64,000 bases of DNA from Ktedonobacter racemifer DSM 44963 (lineage in GTDB: Bacteria; Chloroflexota; Ktedonobacteria; Ktedonobacterales; Ktedonobacteraceae). Position numbers and translations under genes: made by a program. Positions 15,891-23,979 of the stretch are shown piece after piece. The stretch spans positions 2,046,001-2,110,000 of the forward strand of contig NZ_ADVG01000004.1 of NCBI RefSeq assembly GCF_000178855.1, in the 5' to 3' direction. The notes below the pieces were generated by a model. That model was not told where the DNA came from. It saw only the letters and a list, made by a program, of their open reading frames with translations, and did not search any database. Position 1 is the stretch's first letter. Every line of letters starts with the position of its first letter.

Positions 15891-18800
15891 TTAGACCAGG
15901 TGAAGCTCGCGTGCGACTTCGCTGGCGGCGTGGCGTGTATGGACGCCCAGTTTGGCATAAATGCTCTGGACCTGAGTACGAACAGTATTGACCGAGACAA
16001 TCAGTTCATTGGCGATATCTGGGTTTGAACGCTGCTGGACGAGCAGGCGCAAGACGCGCATTTCTTGCGGGGAGAGCGGCTCGACCAGGGGCGATGCCAA
16101 CGTTTGAGTTCCACTTTGTTCCTGGGTAGGAAAGGCGCTCAGAAGGGTGCGAATATAGGCAAGCAAAGATTGTTCGTGAACCTGGGGCAGGAGGGAGCGT
16201 AAAAGGATCGCCATCTGCTCTCCAGCATCGAGGAACAGACGCTGAGCGTTCCCGGCGAAAGTCCCCGCAAGTACTTCGCGTAGCAGATGTAGAGCTTCGG
16301 TCTTGCGTTTACTTGCGGCAACGACCAGCACCATCTCGACCTGAACCTCAAGCATGCGGCGCGTATGTTGCGCCTCCTGCGTCGCAAGAAGCAAGCGCTC
16401 AAGCTGGTGAGCTGCCTCTTCCAGTTTGCCCTGGCTGCGCAACCAGCGGGCAACGAGTAGGTCTTCCTCTATTGTCTGTGAGAAAATGTGCTGAGGCTTG
16501 CGGCCAGTCGCCCAGCGATGGATGGTTATCTGGTCGCCCACGAAGAGCGCTAAACGCGCCTGGGCCGTCTGGACCTCCTGTGAGAGGAGAGGCAAGGAGA
16601 GAGGTATCTTGTCGAGGAGGGCCGCGAGTTGTTGTTGGGCAACAACGGCCTGCCCCTGTGCCTGTTGCACACGCGCAAGGATGAACATTGCCCGCACCTC
16701 GTAGTACACCAGGTGCTGAGACTGACTGACGGTTATGATTTCCTGTGCATATTGCGAGGCGCTTTCCAGCTCATTGTGTTCGTAGCAGAGGGCGGCCAGG
16801 CCATACAAGGCACTGCAAAGCGTATAGATGGGTCCGCCCTCCCTGGCTGAAGCGAGGGACTGGCGATACAGGGCGGTGGCCTGCTGGTTCTCCCCCTGCT
16901 CAAAGAAGACCTGGGCAAGCTTAATCATGGCAACGCGCTGGAAATAGTGATTCCCCGCGGCTGCACACAGAGCCTGGGATTCAAGCAAGGCAGCGCGAGC
17001 CTTTGGGAAGTGTCCCGCCTCTATCCATTCTTCAGCCACGATGCTCAGGCTCAGGCCGCGCCAGATAGAGTGAGTGCCCTGCGTGATAGGTTGCTTGCCT
17101 TGCAGCTGAGGCAGCCAATCCAGTGCCTGTTTCGCATATTGTGGTGCGGCTGGCATGTCGCCCTGTCTCAAGGCAAGTAGCGCGCGAAAGGCATACAGTT
17201 CTCCAAGCTTCGCTTGCTGGTTCGCCACGCGGAAACCATGTTCTGCCCTAAGCAAGAGTTTCTCAATCGAGAACTGGGTTGCGGTATCGGGGAGCCATGA
17301 AGGGCTCCGAAATAATAGTGTTGTGGCATAGCTCAAACAGAGAACGGGTTGCTGCTCCAGATGCGCGTCTGGAAGCTGTTCCAACCAGCGATACAAGGTA
17401 TGAGGCTCCTGGATCTCACCTGGGAAGGTCTGCCCTCCAATGGATCGCTCGATCAAGCTAGCGGCTCGATTGTAATCCTGGGCATCCAGGGCCGCATCTA
17501 TAGCCTCGCCAGGATAGCCACGTGTTTCATACCAGTGTGAGGCACGAGCAGAGAGATAACGCAATTGCTCCTCACCAAGGCGATGCCGGGCCTCATTACG
17601 CATGGCTTCGGCGAAAAGCGCGTGATACCGATACCATTGCCCTTCGTTGTGAAGCGGTTCCAGAAACAGGTCAAGATGTTCCAGTTGCATGAGCATTTCC
17701 TGGCTGTTATCTTGCACAGTTACTGCGTCGCACAGAGAGGCGGTCAGGCGGGTGAGGATACTGGTCTGGAGCAGAAATTGCTGCACTGGTTCTGCTTGCA
17801 GGACAAGCACTTCAGAGACAAAGTATTCCTGGAGAGAGGTATTCCCAAGGGGGAAGTGAGCCAGCGCCTGCTCGCTCTCGGCGTGCGTGCTTGTTCGTTG
17901 AAGCGCGAGCTTTACCAGGTGGAGTCCAGCCCCCCAGCCTTCTAGTTGAGCATGCAGGCGCTGAATCGTCGAGGTCTCCAGTGAGAAAGAGAGCGTGTGT
18001 TGGAGCAGAAGCGCGCTCTCTTCCTGCGAGAAACGCAGGTCCGCCGCGCGTATTTCATACAAGGCATTGCGGGCGCGAAGGCGCACCAGAGAGAAAGGAG
18101 GATCGCTACGCGTGATCATGATCAGATGGAGCGTAGCTGGAAGATGCTCAAGGAAAAAGGAGAGCGTCTCATGGATCAGCGGAGAGGTAATCACATGGTA
18201 ATCCTCCAGCACCAGAATGCCTTGCGTGGACGATTGAGCCAGAGCGTTGAGCAAGGTAGTTAGCATGGTCTCCAGAGACGAGGGGAGAAAAGGCGGCTGT
18301 GGAGCCAGGGAGGCCAGGGTGCTGTACACCTCTTGCAGATCCACTCGAAACGCCTGGCAGGCTGCGATCAAGTAGCGCCAGAAGCGCAGCAGATCATTGT
18401 CAGAAGCCTCCAGAGAGATCCAGCCAAAGGGCAAGCTGGCGTGTTGGGTCGCCAGCCATTGGGAGACGAGGGTCGTCTTGCCAAACCCAGCAGGCGCCGA
18501 GAGCAGCGTGAGAGGGACTTCGCAGCCAGCATCGAGCAGTGCCAATAAGCGTGAACGGTCGAGAAGAGAGGCATGCAAGCCCGGCGGAGACAGTTTGGAT
18601 AAGAGGAGCGGAGACGCTGCAACGGGAGCCGGTTGGAGCGTGGCTGGCGCTTGACCTGGCTCTTCTAAAGCAGGCTGATGCGCATCAGACATCCCTTCTA
18701 GCAAGCGAGCGATTTCCTCTAAACGCGCATACGTAAGGTCTGTTGTTTTGCCGATATAGCGCTTGACAATGCGCTCACGCAGACGACGATACGCATACCA

Positions 18801-18995
18801 GTAGCTGCTCCCGCGTTGCACCCGCTGCTTGCGGGCGGTATAGTGAATACCTGAACGGCTATGAAAGGCAAAGGAGGCGTTTTGCTCAAGCCACTCACTC
18901 GTGAGCGTCTGTTCGCTGACCTGGTCGCCAATGAAGAGGAGATAGCTCTGGGCGTATTCAGACCAGCATAGTTGAGCGTGGGCATACCTGGGCAT
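15891..18995 (-). CDS. MalT-type LuxR regulator with AAA/STAND ATPase (LAL 1)
   Basis: A 1034-residue ATP-dependent transcription activator. Residues 1-100 form a module also found in the other two LAL proteins of the window (SYWYAYRRLRERIVKRYIGK, then LTYARLEEIARLLEG). The STAND NTPase follows with Walker A SAPAGFGKTTLV (about 167-178), LVLEDYHVI as Walker B, and ITRSDPPFSLVRLRARN. A long TPR-like helical region (about 500-930) precedes the LuxR helix-turn-helix LSPQEMRVLRLLVQQRSNPD / VNTVRTQVQSIYAKLGVHTR. Ligand binding to the helical region usually licenses ATP-driven oligomerisation in MalT relatives. AAGGA lies 7 nt before ATG 18995. The target genes are unknown; the dehalogenase operon lies 140 bp downstream on the same strand. 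Confidence 0.93.
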   Translation of the reverse strand: MPRYAHAQLCWSEYAQSYLLFIGDQVSEQTLTSEWLEQNASFAFHSRSGIHYTARKQRVQRGSSYWYAYRRLRERIVKRYIGKTTDLTYARLEEIARLLEGMSDAHQPALEEPGQAPATLQPAPVAASPLLLSKLSPPGLHASLLDRSRLLALLDAGCEVPLTLLSAPAGFGKTTLVSQWLATQHASLPFGWISLEASDNDLLRFWRYLIAACQAFRVDLQEVYSTLASLAPQPPFLPSSLETMLTTLLNALAQSSTQGILVLEDYHVITSPLIHETLSFFLEHLPATLHLIMITRSDPPFSLVRLRARNALYEIRAADLRFSQEESALLLQHTLSFSLETSTIQRLHAQLEGWGAGLHLVKLALQRTSTHAESEQALAHFPLGNTSLQEYFVSEVLVLQAEPVQQFLLQTSILTRLTASLCDAVTVQDNSQEMLMQLEHLDLFLEPLHNEGQWYRYHALFAEAMRNEARHRLGEEQLRYLSARASHWYETRGYPGEAIDAALDAQDYNRAASLIERSIGGQTFPGEIQEPHTLYRWLEQLPDAHLEQQPVLCLSYATTLLFRSPSWLPDTATQFSIEKLLLRAEHGFRVANQQAKLGELYAFRALLALRQGDMPAAPQYAKQALDWLPQLQGKQPITQGTHSIWRGLSLSIVAEEWIEAGHFPKARAALLESQALCAAAGNHYFQRVAMIKLAQVFFEQGENQQATALYRQSLASAREGGPIYTLCSALYGLAALCYEHNELESASQYAQEIITVSQSQHLVYYEVRAMFILARVQQAQGQAVVAQQQLAALLDKIPLSLPLLSQEVQTAQARLALFVGDQITIHRWATGRKPQHIFSQTIEEDLLVARWLRSQGKLEEAAHQLERLLLATQEAQHTRRMLEVQVEMVLVVAASKRKTEALHLLREVLAGTFAGNAQRLFLDAGEQMAILLRSLLPQVHEQSLLAYIRTLLSAFPTQEQSGTQTLASPLVEPLSPQEMRVLRLLVQQRSNPDIANELIVSVNTVRTQVQSIYAKLGVHTRHAASEVARELHLV

Positions 18996-19151
18996 AGACG
19001 TTCCTTGTCACTAGCTAAAGAAGGGACATATCGTGTTGCCTAACAGTTGTAACCCAACAAATATAGCACAGCTTGCCTCGTTAGGCAACAAAATTTGAGT
19101 GGTCTTAGAAGGGCGCTTTCCCCCATGCCCTCGCCTCTTGCACAAAGACGC

Positions 19152-19880
19152 TTAAACCTTATAAAAATCGTAAAACGAGGTAATAGGGCATTGAGGAGAG
19201 AGCACCTGATAAGGGAAACAATGCATAAGGCCGTCTAAGGTCTCCTGCTTCTGGCAACCCGAGAGCAAAGAGTCGACAAGGTACTTATGAACCTGGCCGT
19301 CGTGACGCAAGAACTGTCCCCAGAGTGACATGTACTGGAACTCATCGTCTACCACTTCCATCGCTTGCGTATAGTGTGCCGGGAACAACCGCTTGTAGGC
19401 ATCGATATTGTAGAGCCACGAATTGCCTCGCACGAGAGGTGTATCCCCGTACTGTTTCTTGATCTCGGTGAACATCATTTTCAATTCCTGTAACCGAATA
19501 GGCATCCTGTCCTTGCTCAACGGGCCAGAATCGGAGGTGTCTGCACTTGCAAAGTGATAGCGAATTGTGTTTTCCTCTGGAAGGTAACTGTAGCGAAAGC
19601 ACCCATAAGGGAATGGAGTGTGGGGCTCTCTGGTGCGTTGATAAAAAGAGTAGGTCCACATGGCTCTCTCCGGAGCCTTGCGCAGACCAGTAAGATAGGC
19701 CTGCCAGATTGGGTGAAGTGGATCAAAGGAGCGCCCAACAAACTGCAGGTAGAGATTGGTATAGTGAAGCAGGGCTTCCTCGAAATTAAGGTTGCTTACC
19801 TGGACAACGGTGTCAGCAAAATGTAGCTGGAGGTCAAAGAAGGCTGGCGATAGATCCATTGATGGAGCGGCTCCTTCCAT
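19152..19880 (-). CDS. Hypothetical protein, 242 aa
   Basis: I do not recognise a family. The protein is soluble and rich in aromatic residues, with FFDLQLHFADTVVQVSNLNF near the N-terminus, YLQFVGRSFDPLHPIWQAYL and a closing PQCPITSFYDFYKV. Predicted composition is mainly alpha-helical. There is no signal peptide or TM helix. ATG 19880 is taken as start; a second ATG at 19859 (MDLSPAFFDLQ) with GGAAGGAG about 11 nt upstream is equally possible. It stands alone between the LAL 1 gene and the divergent monooxygenase gene. Confidence 0.6.
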   Translation of the reverse strand: MEGAAPSMDLSPAFFDLQLHFADTVVQVSNLNFEEALLHYTNLYLQFVGRSFDPLHPIWQAYLTGLRKAPERAMWTYSFYQRTREPHTPFPYGCFRYSYLPEENTIRYHFASADTSDSGPLSKDRMPIRLQELKMMFTEIKKQYGDTPLVRGNSWLYNIDAYKRLFPAHYTQAMEVVDDEFQYMSLWGQFLRHDGQVHKYLVDSLLSGCQKQETLDGLMHCFPYQVLSPQCPITSFYDFYKV

Positions 19881-20050
19881 CTCTCTTAGTGGCAGGGATG
19901 CAGAACATCAGCGATTGATGACGCTTTAGACGCCAATACAGGATAACAGAGGAAGAGATACCTGTCTAGTGACTGACGACCCTTCGCTAGGCGTTTGCGC
20001 TACAAATCTAGAGTATGCTGCCCGTGAAGGAAGGATGAAAAAGCATAGTG

Positions 20051-21205
20051 ATGACAAGAGATAAGGGCCTGCCAATCCTGATCATTGGAGCTGGGATCGG
20101 AGGCCTGGCGACGGCGCTGGCGCTCCAGCAAGCTGGTTTTTCTGTGCGCGTGTTTGAGCGTGCCAGCGAGGTCAGGGACGTGGGAGCGGGACTCACGCTC
20201 TGGCCCAATGCGGTGAAGGTTTTACAGAGGCTTGGCCTGGATGAGATGTTGCGTGACCTTGGTCTACCTGAAACGGCTATGAGTGGCTTCTACTCTGCTC
20301 AGGGAAAGCTCCTGGCTCCGCTCTCGCCAGCGGAGATTGAGGATAAATTGGGCGCGCCAACCATTGTGATCCATCGCGCAGAGTTCCAGGCGGCGTTGCG
20401 CGAAAAGGTGGGATCAGATGCGCTCCAACTAGGCGCGAGATTCGTCGCCTTCGAACAGGATGAGAATGGCGTCACCGTCTCTTTTGCGGATGGACAACAG
20501 GTACGAGGCCACCTGCTGATTGGCGCCGATGGCATTCATTCATCTATCCTTCAACAGCTCTTCCCACAGAGCATACAGCGCTATGCAGGCTATACGGCCT
20601 GGCGTGGTGTCGCTGCTGCTGTTCCTCAAATGATTGGAGAGTTCTGGGGACGGGGCCTGCGCTTCGGTATTGTCCCTTTGAGCAGGGAGCGTGTCTACTG
20701 GTTTGCGTCCTGCAATGCTCCAGAGAACGCGACAGAGGCACCAGAGGGACGGAGAGAAGAGTTGTTGGCAATGTTTAAAGGCTGGCATCCAGCCATCACA
20801 ACGCTTATCGAGGAGACGTCTGTGGAGGAGATCCTGCGCAACGACATTTATGATCTCAAGCCTCTCTCTCATTGGAGCGAAGGGCGTGTAGTCCTGCTCG
20901 GAGACGCGGCGCACGCGATGACGCCGAATATGGGCCAGGGTGCCTGCCAGGCACTCGAAGACGCTTTTGTTCTCGCCCAGGGCTTACAGCACACCCAATC
21001 TATTGCAGAAGCGTTATATGTCTACCAGCAGAAGCGCTTGAAGCGCACCAATATGGTCGTCATCCGTTCGCGCCAGATCGGGATTATAGGGCAATGGGAG
21101 CATCCATTCGCCTGCTGGCTTCGTGACCGCGCACTTATGCTTACACCCAGGCATCTGCTCATTCGACAACTCGCATCTGTAGCGGGCCACACACCTGGCG
21201 AGTAA
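20051..21205 (+). CDS. FAD-dependent monooxygenase (PHBH-like)
   Basis: A class A flavoprotein hydroxylase that uses NAD(P)H and oxygen to hydroxylate or epoxidise an aromatic or isoprenoid substrate. Residues near 9-30 show the dinucleotide-binding IIGAGIGGLATALAL; GADGIHSSI is the DG motif, and GDAAHAMTPNMGQGACQALE is the GD FAD-ribityl motif. Overall resemblance is to 3-hydroxybenzoate 6-hydroxylase and zeaxanthin epoxidase-like enzymes. It is 384 residues, full length. The ORF opens with a GTG at 20048 directly followed by ATG 20051, with AAGGA upstream; either may be used. Substrate unknown. Confidence 0.92.
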   Translation: MTRDKGLPILIIGAGIGGLATALALQQAGFSVRVFERASEVRDVGAGLTLWPNAVKVLQRLGLDEMLRDLGLPETAMSGFYSAQGKLLAPLSPAEIEDKLGAPTIVIHRAEFQAALREKVGSDALQLGARFVAFEQDENGVTVSFADGQQVRGHLLIGADGIHSSILQQLFPQSIQRYAGYTAWRGVAAAVPQMIGEFWGRGLRFGIVPLSRERVYWFASCNAPENATEAPEGRREELLAMFKGWHPAITTLIEETSVEEILRNDIYDLKPLSHWSEGRVVLLGDAAHAMTPNMGQGACQALEDAFVLAQGLQHTQSIAEALYVYQQKRLKRTNMVVIRSRQIGIIGQWEHPFACWLRDRALMLTPRHLLIRQLASVAGHTPGE

Positions 21206-21243
21206 GCCAGTACGTAAACATTTCTCTATCTAAAAAAACATTT

Positions 21244-21702
21244 CTATTGAAGCTGGCTGACCAGGCTGTCGGGGCCTGCGAAGACGGCTCTCCCCTGTTG
21301 CACGGTTTCGCGGATCAAGGGAAGCATCTGCTCGCGTTTGGCCTTCATGAGTGCGATCCAGTCTGGTGGCGCGCCAGTCTGGGGATCATGCTCGGCGCTC
21401 CAGTTGGCCATCTCCACTAGGAGCGGAATCAAGTCCAGGCCCTTCTCCGTCAAGGCATACATCTCTTTGCGCTCGTTCGTGGGATGAGGCCGTTTGAGAA
21501 GAATACCCTGCTGCTCCAGGTGGGCCAGGCGGCTGGCGAGAATGTTGGTCGCGATCCCCTCTTCTGAGGCCAGAAACTCCGTATAGGTTTTCTTCCCAAA
21601 ATAGACAATATCGCGAATAATCAAGAGCGACCAGGGATCGCCGAGAACTTCCAGGGCGAAGTTGATGGGGCAGTCTGAACGCCTGTGATGTTTATGTTTC
21701 AT
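21244..21702 (-). CDS. HxlR-family winged-helix transcriptional regulator
   Basis: A 152-residue DNA-binding protein starting MKHKHHRRSDCPINFAL. It carries the conserved N-terminal Cys and the winged helix LGDPWSLLIIRDIVYFGKKT...IATNILASRLAHLEQQGIL. Such proteins often sense electrophiles or redox change and control neighbouring reductases or membrane proteins. The start at 21702 has GGGAG 8 nt upstream; the longer frame runs through the 21731-21795 hairpin and the promoter and is not real. It is divergent from the DoxX gene, with a perfect palindrome between them, so it probably represses both. The RNA leader of about 160 nt contains the long hairpin. Confidence 0.92.
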   Translation of the reverse strand: MKHKHHRRSDCPINFALEVLGDPWSLLIIRDIVYFGKKTYTEFLASEEGIATNILASRLAHLEQQGILLKRPHPTNERKEMYALTEKGLDLIPLLVEMANWSAEHDPQTGAPPDWIALMKAKREQMLPLIRETVQQGRAVFAGPDSLVSQLQ

Positions 21703-21730
21703 GTTAATACTCCCGCCCGCGGCGCTCGCC

Positions 21731-21795
21731 CTGGTAGGTGGTGAGGTGGAGGATGGCAGCCACAGGCTGCCGTCCTCCACCTCACCACCTACCAG
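21731..21795. repeat. Long hairpin, 31-bp arms, in the hxlR-type leader
   Basis: 21731-21761 pairs with 21765-21795 around the loop ACA. The only non-identity is a T opposite G, which remains a wobble pair on one strand. It lies between the predicted promoter (21872-21900) and the ribosome binding site of the HxlR gene, so it would be transcribed as part of the leader. That makes attenuation or RNA stability control possible. Confidence 0.9.
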
Positions 21796-21871
21796 GTATC
21801 CGAAAACCGTATCCACCAGGGCCAAAATTGATACGCTGATTATTTCCGCTTTTAGAACCTGACTTTGGAAT

Positions 21872-21902
21872 AGTATAGTACCTGCACTTGCAAATTGCAA
21901 GT
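21872..21902 (-). promoter_or_regulatory. Promoter and palindromic operator of the HxlR/DoxX pair
   Basis: On the minus strand TTGCAA (21900-21895) and TATACT (21877-21872) are spaced by 17 bp. The perfect palindrome ACTTGCAAATTGCAAGT (21886-21902) covers the -35 box and part of the spacer. A direct repeat GCAAGTAAAT follows toward the DoxX gene. This is the expected place for autoregulation and control of the divergent gene. Binding by the adjacent HxlR protein is an inference. Confidence 0.65.
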
Positions 21903-21942
21903 AAATGGGCAAGTAAATAGCGAGAAATAAAGGAGCATCAAG

Positions 21943-22380
21943 ATGAACAATGTCGCAAGCCTTCAGGTGTTAAGCGAAAATAATACCCAGGGGAAACGTC
22001 AGAACAAGGTTATGCTCACCACGCTCTGGAGTGTTCAGGCACTGCTCGCGCTGATCTTTCTCTTTGCTGGCAGTATGAAGTTGCTCATGCCAATTGAGAT
22101 GATGACCTCACAGATGAGCGTACCGCTGCCTGGCCTCTTTATCCGGTTCATCGGCGTGGCTGAAGTCGCTGGAGCGCTTGGCCTTATCCTGCCTCTCCTC
22201 CTGCGTATCAAACCTTTCTTAACCCCACTGGCTGCTTCCGGGCTGGTAATCATCATGATAGGGGCTACGGTGATAACGCTTATGGGGGGCGATGTCGTCT
22301 CTGCCCTGCTCCCGCTGGTGGTGGGCCTGCTCGCCATCTTCATCTTCTACGGTCGTCGGTCCTATTTCAAGGCCGCCTGA
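21943..22380 (+). CDS. DoxX-like membrane protein
   Basis: A 145-residue protein with four TM helices (about 28-45, 66-86, 93-113 and 116-136) and the family motif LLALIFLFAGSMKLLMP. Proteins of the DoxX family sit in the cytoplasmic membrane and have been linked to redox homeostasis and thiol metabolism, but their chemistry is mostly undefined. AAAGGAG lies 7 nt before ATG 21943. It is divergent from the HxlR regulator gene, which most likely controls it through the palindrome at 21886-21902. A terminator-like hairpin follows. Confidence 0.88.
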   Translation: MNNVASLQVLSENNTQGKRQNKVMLTTLWSVQALLALIFLFAGSMKLLMPIEMMTSQMSVPLPGLFIRFIGVAEVAGALGLILPLLLRIKPFLTPLAASGLVIIMIGATVITLMGGDVVSALLPLVVGLLAIFIFYGRRSYFKAA

Positions 22381-22413
22381 CTCTTGCCCTTCTTAAAGAA
22401 AGAAAAGCAAACT

Positions 22414-22440
22414 CCCCCTGGTAATCAAAATGCCAGGGGG
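22414..22440 (+). terminator. Terminator-like hairpin after the DoxX gene
   Basis: CCCCCTGG (22414-22421) pairs with CCAGGGGG (22433-22440) over an 11-nt loop. It is 33 bp after the DoxX stop and before the VOC gene. There is no long T-tract, so efficiency is unclear. Confidence 0.6.
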
Positions 22441-22464
22441 CTAAATGGAAAGAGGCAATAAACA

Positions 22465-22860
22465 ATGGATATGAAACTAGAGCTTGTGCCAGTACCCGTT
22501 ACCGACATTGATCGTGCCAAGGCTTTCTATGTTGAAAAGGTAGGATTTCACGCGGACTTGGATATCCGGCCGACTGAAACAGTTAGAATAGTCCAACTCA
22601 CACCACCTGGATCGGCTTGCTCGATTGTTCTGAGTACCGGCCTCGATGGTATTAAAATGCAGCCTGGTTCGCTCAGGGGTCTGCACCTGGTCGTTGGGGA
22701 CGTCTACAAGGCTCGCGAAGCGCTCATTAGCCGAGGCGTCGAAGTAGGCGAGGTTGATGAGCATGATCAAGGGATTAAGTACGCGGCCTTCAGCGATCCC
22801 GATGGCAACACATGGACTTTCCAGGAAATGCCCTGGAGGTCCTCAGAGTTTAGTTTGTAA
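22465..22860 (+). CDS. VOC-family (glyoxalase/dioxygenase-fold) protein
   Basis: A 131-residue metal-binding protein of the vicinal-oxygen-chelate superfamily. It starts MDMKLELVPVPVTDIDRAKA and has FYVEKVGFHADLD, then LRGLHLVVGDVYKAREAL and YAAFSDPDGNTWTFQE. These repeats form the paired beta-alpha-beta-beta-beta units. The DPDGNTWTFQE end supplies the usual Glu ligand. Function ranges from glyoxalase to antibiotic-binding proteins; none can be chosen here. It may share a transcript with the DoxX gene if the weak hairpin between them is read through. Confidence 0.88.
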   Translation: MDMKLELVPVPVTDIDRAKAFYVEKVGFHADLDIRPTETVRIVQLTPPGSACSIVLSTGLDGIKMQPGSLRGLHLVVGDVYKAREALISRGVEVGEVDEHDQGIKYAAFSDPDGNTWTFQEMPWRSSEFSL

Positions 22861-22892
22861 AGGCGTTTTGCTCATTTGCACAGGCATACGGT

Positions 22893-23193
22893 TTGCGCTT
22901 CTGGATCGTGTTCTCTGTAGAGTGCAAGAGTGCAACCTTCGCCTGGGAGCTCATGTTCACCCGTCCCCGCTTCCAGACCGCAGACATGATCGAGCAACAC
23001 CATATCCTCGATACCGTGGCGGGCCTGGTCGACGCGGGCGAGATCAAGACCACCCTCACCCAGCGTCTCTCGCCCATCAACGCCGCCAACCTGCGCAAGG
23101 CCCATGCTACCCTTGGAGCAAGGCAGCATGATCGGCAAACTGGTCGTTGAAAAATTCCCCGAAATAGTAGCCGCATATGCCAATAGTCGTTGA
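22893..23193 (+). pseudogene. Relic of a zinc-type alcohol dehydrogenase C-terminus
   Basis: The frame reads WELMFTRPRFQTADMIEQHH, VAGLVDAGEIKTTLTQRLSP and INAANLRKAHATL, which matches the C-terminal end of zinc-binding alcohol dehydrogenase-like MDR proteins. After that a one-base shift is needed (one extra G in CTTGGAG) to continue as EQGSMIGKLVVEKFP. The N-terminal catalytic and Rossmann domains are absent. It is therefore the 3' remnant of a lost gene, lying tail-to-tail with the 3' fragment of the nucleoside hydrolase. Confidence 0.75.
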
Positions 23194-23290
23194 AGGCGTT
23201 GCCATCAATTCTGGTGACCAGGCGTGTGGGCTTCCCATTGCTATCGGGGAGCTCGTAGAGCCAGCCATCTCTTGTTTCGAATTTGAGGGG
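23165..23290 (-). pseudogene. Nucleoside hydrolase, 3' fragment (beyond the IS607 element)
   Basis: Read on the minus strand from 23290, the frame gives PLKFETRDGWLYELPDSNGK then PTRLVTRIDGNAFNDYW, the typical C-terminus of IunH-type nucleoside hydrolases. It has no start. Joined to the fragment at 25497-26289 it restores IETIPLKFETRDGWLYEL-type sequence in frame, with the join inside the G tract at 23287-23290. Beyond HMRLLFRGIF the frame runs into antisense of the dehydrogenase relic, so the true C-terminus is uncertain. Confidence 0.8.
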
Positions 23291-23341
23291 TTAAAAATAT
23301 TTTAGAGCACATTGACTAATATGGATATTTCATGGTAATCT

Positions 23342-23944
23342 ATGGACATGAAGTTAAGTCAGTATGCCAAAAAAGCTGGAGTCACCTATAAAACCGCCTG
23401 GCGGTGGTATAAAGCCGGGACGCTCGATGCCTACCAAACGCCCACAGGGACGGTGATCGTGCGCGATCCGGTGGCGGAGAAGCCAGAGACGGGGCGCATC
23501 GCCTTGTATGCGCGCGTGTCCTCTGCTGATCAAAAAAGCGATCTCGAGCGCCAGGTGCAACACCTGCGCAACTACGCGGCGGCCCGTGGCTACCCAGTGG
23601 CCAAAGAAGTCGTCGAAATTGCATCGGGCCTCAACGACAACCGCCCGAAATTCCTCAAGCTGCTGGCCGACCCAAGTATTGGCACCATTCTTGTCGAACA
23701 CCGCGATCGTGGCACCCGTTTTGGGTGGTGGTATCTCACAACGCTGCTCGAAGCCCAGGGACGCCGCATCGAAGCCATCTTTCCCCATGAGACGCAGGAC
23801 GATCTCGTTGATGACGTTGTCAGCCTCATGACCAGTATGGCGGCCCGGATGTACGGCAGGCGCGGCTCTCGGCACAGAGCCGAACGCATCAAGCAGTGCG
23901 TGGAATCTCTCATGAAAGAGGAGCGGACCGAGGAGTGCGTTTGA
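23342..23944 (+). CDS. tnpA: IS607-family serine recombinase TnpA
   Basis: A 200-residue recombinase with the IS607 domain order. A MerR-type DNA-binding domain comes first (MKLSQYAKKAGVTYKTAWRW, then YKAGTLDAYQTPTGTVIV). The serine recombinase catalytic domain follows from about residue 51 (RIALYARVSSADQKSDLERQ), where the Ser of RVSS is the nucleophile. Further landmarks are VVEIASGLNDNRPKF and ILVEHRDRGTRFGW. It would cut and rejoin DNA through Ser-DNA links to insert at GG. ATG 23342 or ATG 23348 may be used. The tnpB frame begins 35 bp after its stop. The gene is intact. Confidence 0.95.
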   Translation: MDMKLSQYAKKAGVTYKTAWRWYKAGTLDAYQTPTGTVIVRDPVAEKPETGRIALYARVSSADQKSDLERQVQHLRNYAAARGYPVAKEVVEIASGLNDNRPKFLKLLADPSIGTILVEHRDRGTRFGWWYLTTLLEAQGRRIEAIFPHETQDDLVDDVVSLMTSMAARMYGRRGSRHRAERIKQCVESLMKEERTEECV

Positions 23945-23979
23945 TGAGGCGTTCTTAAGATGCAGGCAGGACCGGATCG

